Shown here: one piece after another, positions 58,101-64,000 of the stretch
Numbering within the stretch: position 1 is the first letter of the stretch
How the letters are laid out: each line of letters begins with the position of its first letter
Position numbers and translations under genes: made by a program
Notes under the pieces: model-generated
What the model was told of the DNA's origin: nothing
Seen by the model: the letters and a program-made list of their open reading frames with translations, nothing else
Databases searched by the model: none
Assembly (NCBI RefSeq): GCF_001953885.1
Contig: NZ_MQUS01000004.1
Location: forward strand, 248,001 to 312,000
DNA from: Streptomyces sp. IMTB 2501
GTDB lineage: Bacteria > Actinomycetota > Actinomycetes > Streptomycetales > Streptomycetaceae
DNA: 64,000 nucleotides
Reading direction: 5' to 3'

Positions 58101-61100
58101 CGGAGGCGCCGACGGCGGCCATGGTGCCCGGGTCGTCGCCCGCCGCCGCCAGGATCGCTCCCGCCCGCTCGGCGCTCAGCTCCAGCAGTGTCTCGGGGTC
58201 GAGGGCACCGGCCGCTGCGAGGGCGGCCAGCTCGCCGTAGCTGTGCCCGGCGGCCTGGTCGGGGCGGACCCCGGCCGAGGTGAGGAAGGCGTGTGCGGCG
58301 AGGCCCGTGATGCCTAGGGCGGGCTGGGCGACCCGGGTGTCGGTGAGGGCGGCCCGGCGGCGCTCGCGGGCGGTGTCGTCGAAGGCGGCCGGCGGATGGA
58401 CGGCGTCGGCGTGCCCGCGGCCGAGGTCCAGGTACTGCCGCAGTTCGGGGAGGTGGACCAGGAGGTCGGCGAGCATGCCGGGGCGCTGACTGCCCTGACC
58501 GGGGAAGAGGAAGGCGGTCAAACCGTCGACGGGGTCGGCGACATGGATCCCGGCGGCCGGATCGCGCTCCCCGGCGAGGAGCCGCCGTAGCTGCCCGGTG
58601 AGTTCCTCGGGGTCGCGGGAGACGACCGCGGCCCATACCGGTTCGTGCGAGGTGTCGGCGCGGTGGGCCGCCGCGAGGGCGAGGTCGCGCAGGCGCCAGG
58701 GGCGGCCGTCGGCCTCGGCGGCCCGGAGGAGTTCCTCGGCCTGCCGACGGGCCGCCGCCGTGTCCCGGCCGCGGAAGAGGAACAGTTCGGCGGGCCAGGC
58801 GTCCACGGTGTGCCGGGGCGGCACGGCGTCGGGGTGAGCGGCCAGTACCGCGTGGAAGTTGGTGCCGCCGAAGCCGAACGCGCTGACTCCGGCGAGGCGT
58901 TCGGCGGCCGGTGCGGTCCAGGGCCGGGCGCGGGTGTGGAAGGCGAAGGGGCTGTCGTCCTCCGCCCAGGCCGGGTTGGGCCGCTCCAGGTGCAGGGTGG
59001 GCGGGGTGACCCCGGTGTACAGGGCGAGGGCGGTCTTGATCAGGCCGGCGAGTCCGGCCGCGCACTTGGTGTGCCCGATCTGCGACTTGACCGAGCCGAG
59101 CGCACAGCCGCCCGTACCCGCGCCCGCCTCGCTGAACACCTCGGCGAGTACGGCGAGTTCGGTGCGGTCGCCGACGACGGTCCCGGTGCCGTGCGCCTCG
59201 ACGAGGCCGACGTCCGCGGGCGAGACTCCGGCGTTGCGGTACGCGCGCTCCAGGGCTGCCCGCTGGCCTTCGGGGCGGGGTGCGGTCAGGCCGAGGGAGC
59301 GGCCGTCGCTCGCGGAGCCGAGGCCCTTGACCACGCCGTAGATCCGGTCGCCGTCCCGCTCGGCGTCCACGAGCCGTTTGAGGACCACGCAGGCCACCCC
59401 CTCGCCGAGGGCGATGCCGTCGGCGGAGGCGTCGAAGGCGCGGGAGCGGCCGGTCGGGGAGAGCGCGTGGACGGAGGAGAACAGGACGAAGTCGTTGATG
59501 CCGTTGTGCAGGTCGGCGCCGCCGCACAGCACGAGGTCGCTGGTGCCGGAGACGAGTTCCTTGCAGGCCACGTCGAGGGCGGCGAGGGAGGACGCGCAGG
59601 CGGCGTCCACGGTGAAGTTGGCGCCGCCGAGGTCGAGCCGGTTGGCGATCCGGCCGGAGATGACGTTGGCGAGCATGCCGGGGAAGGAGTCCTCGGTCAG
59701 CCGGGGCAGCTGCTCGTCGATGCCGTCGGGGACCTTGCCGTAGTACGCGGGCAGGACGGCGCGCAGCGTGACGGCGTTGGACAGGTCGCTGCCCGCCTCG
59801 GCGCCGAAGACGACGGAGGTCCGCGCGCGGTCGAACTCCCGCCCCCGCTCGCCGTATCCGGCGTCCTCCAGCGCGCGGTGGGCCGCCTCCAGGGACAGCA
59901 GCTGGACCGGCTCGATGCTGCCGAGGGAGGCGGGCGGGATGCCGTAGCTCAGCGGGTCGAAGGGGATGCGGGGCAGGAAGCCGCCCCACTTGGACGCGGT
60001 GCTGCCGGCGGTGTGGTGCACGGCCGGGTCCCAACGCTCGGGCGGTACCTCGGTGACGGCGTCGCGTCCGGCGACGATGCCGGCCCAGAAGGCGGCGAGG
60101 TCGGGGGCCTGCGGGAACATGCAGGCCATCCCGACGATCGCGATGTCGAGCGGCGCGGGCGGTGCCGGTTCGGCGGCGGAGGGCGGGCTCGGTCGGGCGG
60201 CCGGCCGGTTCAGGAAGTCGGCCGCGCCGTCGGTCACCGAGTGGTGCAGGTCCGCGAGGGTGGTGGTGGCCGAGCGCAGGACGGCGACCTCGCCGGCCAT
60301 GAACATCCCGTCGGAGAGCTGCCGTTCCTCGCCGACGTCCGTCAGCGCACCGTCGTCATCGCGCTCTACGCCCTTGCTGGCGATGCGCAGCCGTCCCACG
60401 TTGAGCCGTTCCAGGCCCTCCCAGATGTCCCGGTCGGGCAGGCCCTGCGCCCTTAGCGCGGCCTCCCGGGCGCGGTAGTCGCCGGTGAAGGGGCTCGGCA
60501 CGCAGCGGGTGGCGTGGCCGGGGGCGGTCTCCAGCAGGGCGGTCGTGGTGGCGGCGAGGACCTGCCGCTGGAAGAGCGGCCGGATGGCGCCGTGGGCCAC
60601 GGCCTCCTCGGTGAACAGGTAGGCGGTGCCCATGAGGAGGCCGACGGCGGCGCCCCGTGCGGTGAGCGGTGCGGCCAGGGCCGCGACCATCGCCGCGGAC
60701 CGCTCGTCGTGGATGCCTCCGGCGAGGAACACCTCCAGTTGCCGGGCCTGCGCGTCGTCGGTGCCGGCGTCGGTCAGGAAGTCCTCCAGCACGGCGAGTT
60801 GGGCCTCCCACAGCGGGAAGGAGGCTCGCGGTCCCACGTGGCCGCCGCACTCGGACCCCTCGAACACGAACCTGCGCACACCGGCGTCCAGGAACTGCCG
60901 CAGCAGCCCCGGCGAGGGCACATGCAGGAACGTGCGGATCCCGGCGCGCTCCAGCGTCTGGGCCTGGGCGGGCCGTCCGCCCGCGACGATCGCGTGCGTG
61001 GGCCGCAGCTCCCGTACGGCGTCCAGCTGGGCGTTCCTGATGTCCTCGGGCGCGAAGCCGAGCACCCCGACGCCCCAGGGCCGCCCGTCCAGCACGGCCC

Positions 61101-62274
61101 GCGCCTCGGTGAGCATCGACCGGGTCCGCGCGCCATCGGCGAGGGCCAGCGCGAGGAACGGCAGCGCCCCGTCCTCGGCGACGGCAGCGGCGAATCCGGC
61201 GTGATCGCTCACCCGGGTCATGGGCCCTTGCGCGACCGGGAGCCGAGTTCCGAGCGCCCTGCTCATGGGCGACCCGGGGCGCAGGGCGGACGCGGGGCCG
61301 ACGCCGGGCACGCCGTGCTTCGCTGCCGGTACCCGGTCGCCGTCCGTCACTTCACGTGTTGCCGCGGGCCAGGGGCTGCCGTCGGTCACGTCATGCGTCT
61401 CCGCCGGCGCCGAGCCCGTGTCGGTCACTTCCCGGATCGCCCCCGACACCGCCCGCACCACCCGCCGTACATCCCCGTACCGTTCGGCGAATCGGGCGGC
61501 CAGGAACCCGTCCTGGCCCACCGGCAGCAATTGGCCGCGCACATCCCCGGCGCCCAGCAGGGGCGCGACCGCCTCGGGGGCGTCGGCGGGTGGCTGTGGG
61601 GCGTCCGGGCCCCGGCGTCGCAGTACCCGGTGGCCGCCCAGCACCACGGTCTCCGAGCCGTCCAGGGGGCGCAGCACCGAGCGGACCGTCTCCGGCAGGG
61701 CCGATTCGGGGAGCAGCGCCAGCTGGCTGTCCAGGACGACCCCGGCGGCACCGCCGGCCACGGCGGCCGCCGCCGTGCGCGGCCCGATGCCACCGCACGC
61801 CCAGACCGGGACCGAGCCCAGCTCCTCATCGGACAGCAGCTGTTGCAGCAGGACGAAGGTGCTCAGCTCGCCGACCCGGCCGCCGCTCTCGGCGCCCCGG
61901 GCGATCAGCCCGTGCGCACCGGCGTGTACGGCTGCGTGGGCCTGACCGAGGTCGGTGATCTCCGTCAACACCCGGCATGACGAGGGGAGTTCAGCCGGAT
62001 TCCAGGTGGCGTCCGGGGTGTGGACCACTGTGTCGAGGGCGTCGCCGACGTCGGCCGGGGTCAGGGCGCAGCGCCCGGTCACCCGTATGCCGAAGGGGCC
62101 CGGGGCGGCCCGTCTCAGCCGCGCCAGCTCCTCTCGTGATATTCGGTCGCCGGTACCGAGGTCGAGGACGCCGAGCGCGCCGGCGGCGCACGCTGCGGCG
62201 GTGAGACCGGCGTCGGGTTCTCCGCAGGGGGTGAGGCAAAGGACGAGGTCGAGGGCGCGCGCAGGGGAGGTCAT
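55141..62274 (-). CDS. PKS1: tandem nitronate-monooxygenase-like (PfaD-like) barrels-KS-AT-ACP-KR
   Basis: A 2377-residue iterative PKS. Residues 1-260 form one nitronate-monooxygenase-like barrel (GLIARGAESGGRVG, VWACGGIG, GVVLDSQLALLPES) and about 340-690 a second, more PfaD-like one (LPVAQGPMTRVSDHAGF, FVFEGSECGGHVGPR, VFLAGGIHD). Then KS (about 708-1145; Cys893 in VDAACASS, His1028, His1068), AT (about 1253-1560; Ser1345 in GHSYGEL), a pre-ACP helix FLRTSREMIAAQRDVLLTYF, one ACP (about 1712-1795; Ser1749 in SIDSIKR) and KR (about 1885-2377; GGARGIT, Ser2278, Tyr2291, Asn2295). The barrels would give FMN-dependent enoyl reduction. ATG at 62274 follows GGAG by 5 nt; a longer frame to 62370 would overlap the promoter. 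A perfect 75-bp duplication lies in the KR. Confidence 0.9.
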   Translation of the reverse strand: MTSPARALDLVLCLTPCGEPDAGLTAAACAAGALGVLDLGTGDRISREELARLRRAAPGPFGIRVTGRCALTPADVGDALDTVVHTPDATWNPAELPSSCRVLTEITDLGQAHAAVHAGAHGLIARGAESGGRVGELSTFVLLQQLLSDEELGSVPVWACGGIGPRTAAAAVAGGAAGVVLDSQLALLPESALPETVRSVLRPLDGSETVVLGGHRVLRRRGPDAPQPPADAPEAVAPLLGAGDVRGQLLPVGQDGFLAARFAERYGDVRRVVRAVSGAIREVTDTGSAPAETHDVTDGSPWPAATREVTDGDRVPAAKHGVPGVGPASALRPGSPMSRALGTRLPVAQGPMTRVSDHAGFAAAVAEDGALPFLALALADGARTRSMLTEARAVLDGRPWGVGVLGFAPEDIRNAQLDAVRELRPTHAIVAGGRPAQAQTLERAGIRTFLHVPSPGLLRQFLDAGVRRFVFEGSECGGHVGPRASFPLWEAQLAVLEDFLTDAGTDDAQARQLEVFLAGGIHDERSAAMVAALAAPLTARGAAVGLLMGTAYLFTEEAVAHGAIRPLFQRQVLAATTTALLETAPGHATRCVPSPFTGDYRAREAALRAQGLPDRDIWEGLERLNVGRLRIASKGVERDDDGALTDVGEERQLSDGMFMAGEVAVLRSATTTLADLHHSVTDGAADFLNRPAARPSPPSAAEPAPPAPLDIAIVGMACMFPQAPDLAAFWAGIVAGRDAVTEVPPERWDPAVHHTAGSTASKWGGFLPRIPFDPLSYGIPPASLGSIEPVQLLSLEAAHRALEDAGYGERGREFDRARTSVVFGAEAGSDLSNAVTLRAVLPAYYGKVPDGIDEQLPRLTEDSFPGMLANVISGRIANRLDLGGANFTVDAACASSLAALDVACKELVSGTSDLVLCGGADLHNGINDFVLFSSVHALSPTGRSRAFDASADGIALGEGVACVVLKRLVDAERDGDRIYGVVKGLGSASDGRSLGLTAPRPEGQRAALERAYRNAGVSPADVGLVEAHGTGTVVGDRTELAVLAEVFSEAGAGTGGCALGSVKSQIGHTKCAAGLAGLIKTALALYTGVTPPTLHLERPNPAWAEDDSPFAFHTRARPWTAPAAERLAGVSAFGFGGTNFHAVLAAHPDAVPPRHTVDAWPAELFLFRGRDTAAARRQAEELLRAAEADGRPWRLRDLALAAAHRADTSHEPVWAAVVSRDPEELTGQLRRLLAGERDPAAGIHVADPVDGLTAFLFPGQGSQRPGMLADLLVHLPELRQYLDLGRGHADAVHPPAAFDDTARERRRAALTDTRVAQPALGITGLAAHAFLTSAGVRPDQAAGHSYGELAALAAAGALDPETLLELSAERAGAILAAAGDDPGTMAAVGASAETVVRTLHTAGAPGSVVAANLNSPDQTVISGPTQDVETAVRLLRAAGLGARHIPVACAFHSPLVATAGERFAKVLADKTVRAPEFPVWANRTAAPYPPDPDEVRAELAAQIGAPVAFAAQIEAMYEAGARVFVEAGPGTVLTRLVGRILGDRPHRTVACEPDAGSGLYGWLDALAQLAVAGQPVRTTWLLRGRDAVDALRTPAPVRPGWTVDGQLVRTADGALLPGALAPARRVRETTVTTDQPYGAPADRDALISEFLRTSREMIAAQRDVLLTYFGATAPPAPVAPVPAAPARIPGLHTSAPELPAPGGPDSPGGEEPVDDVERVVLQIISERTGYPVDMIEPDLDLEADLSIDSIKRAEIAGELAKRLGIADGARVLADAELEELAKARTAAAVTGWLLARVGADTGEGGGQAERPAEAPQIGGWGVRGEVSSPGGGGRAEAPSTGDAGGRRPGEERPEPSHTPALGVAPQRFERRPVPLPDPAPGQGPVLSGRRFAVLGDVAGAAAEVAARLTAHGADTVILDRSHLLTGADGPVDGVVYLGALPGPDLPVLPDAFPVLRAALAHEPRSLVAVRAADPAGALRAAGLDGLFRSVGREYPGLLARVVAVADTSPAAVADAVLAELRAPEAAPVVLRTAAGTRQGFELVPAPLGPLAATGAGPAGPGAAEAAALGLDRDSVVLLVGGARGITARFAATLAGACRCRVELLGRTPAPGAREDPRTAAAHTPVELRAALAAGPGAREDPRTAAAHTPVELRAALAAGPGAPRPAEINRAAELILAQREITTTLAELGALGSEARYRAVDFRERDAVLQAVKEIHAEHGRLDGVVFAAGVIEDRLIADKTPESFHRVYGTKTAGAAALFAALDDLPGTPAFTVLFGSIAAVLGNRGQADYAAANDALEALGTDWAARAGARALTVHWGPWAPSGTHSGMVGAELGREYARRGVELIDPDEGTAALLRELAWGEPSARAVVYTASGW
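55790..55948 (-). repeat. Perfect 75-bp in-frame tandem duplication in the PKS1 ketoreductase
   Basis: 55790-55864 and 55865-55939 are identical over 75 bp, and the match runs 9 nt into a third unit (to 55948). It encodes the 25-residue block starting GAREDPRTAAAHTP twice (about residues 2111-2160). It falls just after the Rossmann-fold strand VELLGRTP, in a loop. Perfect identity means the event is recent or kept by gene conversion. Confidence 0.95.
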
Positions 62275-62348
62275 GATGGCTCCGGCACGATCAGCGAGAC
62301 TGCACGGTGGGGGGTGTGCGGCGGAACGCTCTGATGTGAGGGCACCGG

Positions 62349-62377
62349 AACCTAGCCCCGGGTTACTCACGGGTCAA
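62349..62377 (-). promoter_or_regulatory. Promoter of the PKS operon
   Basis: On the minus strand TTGACC (62377-62372), a 17-nt spacer and TAGGTT (62354-62349) form a near-consensus vegetative promoter. Transcription would start near 62342, 68 nt before the PKS1 ATG. GTTACTCACGGGTCAATAAC (62362-62381) is a palindrome with 7 of 10 pairs matching that covers the -35, a good repressor site. Confidence 0.6.
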
Positions 62378-62411
62378 TAACGTCACGCCCTTTTCTTGGC
62401 TGGTGAGATCG

Positions 62412-62431
62412 ATTCGGCCAGTGGGCCGAAT
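62412..62431. promoter_or_regulatory. Perfect inverted repeat upstream of the PKS promoter
   Basis: ATTCGGCCAGTGGGCCGAAT has perfect 8-bp arms and a 4-nt centre. It lies about 70-90 nt upstream of the predicted transcription start of PKS1, a typical place for an activator or a TetR-type site. It is not next to a gene end, so a terminator role is less likely. Confidence 0.5.
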
Positions 62432-62619
62432 TCCCGACAAGAACCGGGAAACGCTGTTATTCCGCTCGTGGGTGCGGGCGCGGGACCACCGGGGTCCACA
62501 CGCCACACCACCACAAGCCCGTCAAAGCGTCCGACCGCTTCACCGTGCACTCACCCTGCCGCAACGCGCTGGGGCAGTCACTCGACGTCTGTAAATTTCA
62601 CATGACTTTAGCGCTGTGA

Positions 62620-62643
62620 CTCGAACGCGATCAGGCGTTCGGG
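62620..62643 (-). terminator. Terminator of the ricin-domain gene
   Basis: CGAACGC/GCGTTCG forms a perfect 7-bp stem, extended by a wobble and one more pair, with a 6-nt loop, 20 nt past the stop of the minus-strand gene at the window's right edge. Confidence 0.6.
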
Positions 62644-62663
62644 AGACGGCGCGAGGCGGCAGG

Positions 62664-64000
62664 TCAGCGCAGCAGTGCCCCCGCGGTCGCCGGTACGGCG
62701 GCGACCGCGTCGGCGGCCGACGACACGACGTCGTGGGCCGCGTGCACCGCCTCGGCCGGCGACACGGGAGCGGCTCGCCGCCGGTCGCGTTCGGCGCTGA
62801 CCGGAGCGATCCGGGTCTCGTTCGCCGCACCCGATTCACCCGGCTCCCCCGACCCGCCGCCCGCGTCCTCCGGGTTCCCGCCCGACGCGCCTCCGTAAGG
62901 CGCGCCCTGGGCATCCCCCTTCGGATCCCCCGGCTGCCGGTCCCTCGGCACCCCGGCCCCGCCCGAAGCACCGTCAGCACCGTCAGCACCGCGGGCGCCC
63001 GAAACAGCCGATGCGCCGGGAGCACCCGGACCGCCCGGCTCATCCGGCTCGCCAGGCCCACCCCGCGCCGCATCAGGCCGCCGAACCCCGTCCGCCCCCG
63101 CCTCCAGCACCCAGCGCTGCTCCGGCGAGCCGTCGCGTGGCGCCAGCCCGACCCGGACGGACGTACCACCCGAGCCGCAGCCGGAGCTGGAGCAGGCAGC
63201 GAGCGCGAGGCCTTCCTGCCCGCGGAGCAGGATCTCGCCCCGCACGGTGAAGTCGTACGTCACCTCCCCGGCATGGACCACACATCCGGCCAGCACGACG
63301 GTCCTCGCACCGGGGTCGGAGGCAAGGCACAGGGCCGGATCGGCGGCGCTGCGCAGCAGTCCGTCATCCTGGTACGACCACTGCTGCGTGGCGGCGGACG
63401 AGCACGGCGCGAGCCCGACACCCGCGCCGGACTCCACGGCGTCCCCGCGTACGTCCAGACAGCGGCCGGAGCCGAGACCCCGCAGGATGCCGTGGGCGAC
63501 CTCGACGGGATCGCCGGCCGAGGCGGCGGAGGAGGCGGGGGAGGCGGGCCGGGCATCGGTGCCGCCCGGCCGGGTGGTGCGGCCGGCGGGGGCGCCCCAG
63601 GTGGCGCCGGGTACGGGGACACCGTTGTCATCGGACCAGCTTCTGACCACGAGGACGGTGGCGAGCAGCACGAGCGAGGTCAGTCCGACGCCGACAGCCA
63701 GAGCGGTGCGGCGGCGGCCGCCGGGCGCGGTGCGGTGTCTGCCGGCGGGCGCCGAAGCCGCCGGGCCGGGCGCTGCCGCGCGGGGCGCCGACGAGTTCGC
63801 CAACTCCTCGGCGGTGCCGCGGCCGGGCCGTGAGTCGAGATAGCGGCGGGCTCCCCAGCCGAGCACGGTCTCGGCGAGCAGGAGGCCCAGGCCGTCGTCG
63901 AACAGCGCGAAGGTCTCGGCGGCGTGCCGGCAGTACGCACAGACCGTCAGATGCTGCCGCACATCCGGCAGCAGGGCACCGCCACGGCGCATGGGGACGT
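62664..64000 (-). CDS. Ricin-type lectin domain protein with zinc-finger-like and TM segments, N-terminus cut off
   Basis: The frame is open to the window edge, so the 445 residues seen lack the true N-terminus. DVRQHLTVCAYCRHAAETF (H-x3-C-x2-C) resembles the zinc-binding anti-sigma segment found in Streptomyces sigma-factor-like proteins. A membrane helix follows (ALAVGVGLTSLVLLATVLVV), then a ricin B-type beta-trefoil (GRCLDVRGDAVESGAGVGLAPC, QQWSY and EQRW repeats) outside the cell, and a Gly/Ala/Pro-rich tail. The missing part may be a sigma factor domain. It is followed by a terminator. An internal ATG at 63992 exists but would start inside the zinc segment. Confidence 0.75.
   Translation of the reverse strand, partial: VPMRRGGALLPDVRQHLTVCAYCRHAAETFALFDDGLGLLLAETVLGWGARRYLDSRPGRGTAEELANSSAPRAAAPGPAASAPAGRHRTAPGGRRRTALAVGVGLTSLVLLATVLVVRSWSDDNGVPVPGATWGAPAGRTTRPGGTDARPASPASSAASAGDPVEVAHGILRGLGSGRCLDVRGDAVESGAGVGLAPCSSAATQQWSYQDDGLLRSAADPALCLASDPGARTVVLAGCVVHAGEVTYDFTVRGEILLRGQEGLALAACSSSGCGSGGTSVRVGLAPRDGSPEQRWVLEAGADGVRRPDAARGGPGEPDEPGGPGAPGASAVSGARGADGADGASGGAGVPRDRQPGDPKGDAQGAPYGGASGGNPEDAGGGSGEPGESGAANETRIAPVSAERDRRRAAPVSPAEAVHAAHDVVSSAADAVAAVPATAGALLR

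Larger units (their letters stand above)
62275..62663. other. 389-bp regulatory stretch upstream of the PKS operon
   Basis: No gene is supported here. It contains the PKS1 promoter (62349-62377), an imperfect palindrome over its -35 (62362-62381), a perfect 20-bp inverted repeat (62412-62431) and the terminator of the gene at the right edge (62620-62643). The stretch 62591-62615 (GTAAATTTCACATGACTTTA) is AT-rich and may be another promoter. Confidence 0.6.

Noticed and set aside
62275..62370. N-terminal extension of PKS1 from an ATG at 62370
   Set aside because: It would overlap the -10 and transcription start of the best promoter in the window; the ATG at 62274 has a ribosome binding site and begins the flavin-barrel homology.
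1..64000. Mobile elements, prophage genes, rRNA and CRISPR arrays
   Set aside because: No transposase, integrase or phage structural gene, no target-site-duplication-like flanks, no rRNA core motifs and no spaced repeat arrays were seen by eye.

Overview
The window looks like the chromosome of a Streptomyces species. It is very GC-rich with strong third-position GC bias, has many GTG starts and head-to-tail ATGA overlaps, and carries typical actinobacterial families: ECF sigma with a SnoaL tail, DUF21-CBS pairs, SbcCD, an orphan P450 with ferredoxin and reductase, ROK/GntR/Lrp regulators and a MGT-type glycosyltransferase. No insertion sequence, prophage, CRISPR array, tRNA or rRNA was seen. 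This is inference from style and gene content, not from a database match.

Layout: 1-6.4 kb holds the tail of a likely ABC permease, a GNAT acetyltransferase preceded by a 14-codon leader, two overlapping DUF21/CBS membrane proteins, an SGNH hydrolase, a DUF4326 protein, purB and a mug-type DNA glycosylase with a probable CTG start. 6.4-12.7 kb holds a drug- or lipid-type ABC exporter operon, divergent from a two-component system, then ROK and GntR regulators separated by a strong bidirectional terminator. 12.9-24.8 kb is mixed metabolism: a SigJ-like ECF factor, a Rossmann reductase, an alpha/beta hydrolase, a Tat-exported PhoD phosphatase with a possible PHO box, an ACT-GNAT fusion, a gamma-lyase-type PLP enzyme divergent from an Lrp regulator, a DUF885 metallopeptidase and an SDR. 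25.0-27.9 kb is a complete ferredoxin / ferredoxin reductase / cytochrome P450 operon. 27.9-36.5 kb has an orphan Imm21 immunity protein, a rhodanese and Lrp pair, SbcCD, a YigZ protein, a SixA-type phosphatase with a CysS-like partner and a CoA-binding protein. 36.7-46.8 kb has an APC permease, pobA, an ArsR/CDF metal-efflux pair, YbaK, an XRE-cupin regulator divergent from an EamA transporter, two left-handed beta-helix enzymes, a DedA protein and a YbhN-type flippase candidate.

The centrepiece is a single 15.3-kb minus-strand operon (62274 down to 46965) for an unusual iterative type I PKS / PUFA-synthase-like 'secondary lipid' system. PKS1 (2377 aa) joins two tandem nitronate-monooxygenase-like (PfaD-like) barrels to KS-AT-ACP-KR. 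PKS2 (1591 aa) is KS-AT-DH with a fused Sfp-type phosphopantetheinyl transferase. They are followed by a free ACP, an alpha/beta hydrolase, a MGT glycosyltransferase and a zinc-ribbon methyltransferase. Every junction overlaps by 4 nt or is 3 nt or less, so the genes are almost certainly co-translated. The enzyme set suggests synthesis of a long-chain acyl product that is released, glycosylated and methylated. A YbhN/UPF0104 membrane protein lies convergent to the operon end and could move such a lipid. The PKS1 ketoreductase contains a perfect 75-bp in-frame tandem duplication. A well-formed promoter with palindromes lies upstream of PKS1.

The right edge cuts through a minus-strand gene with a zinc-finger-like segment, one transmembrane helix and a ricin-type lectin domain. 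Its missing N-terminus is probably a sigma-factor-like region.
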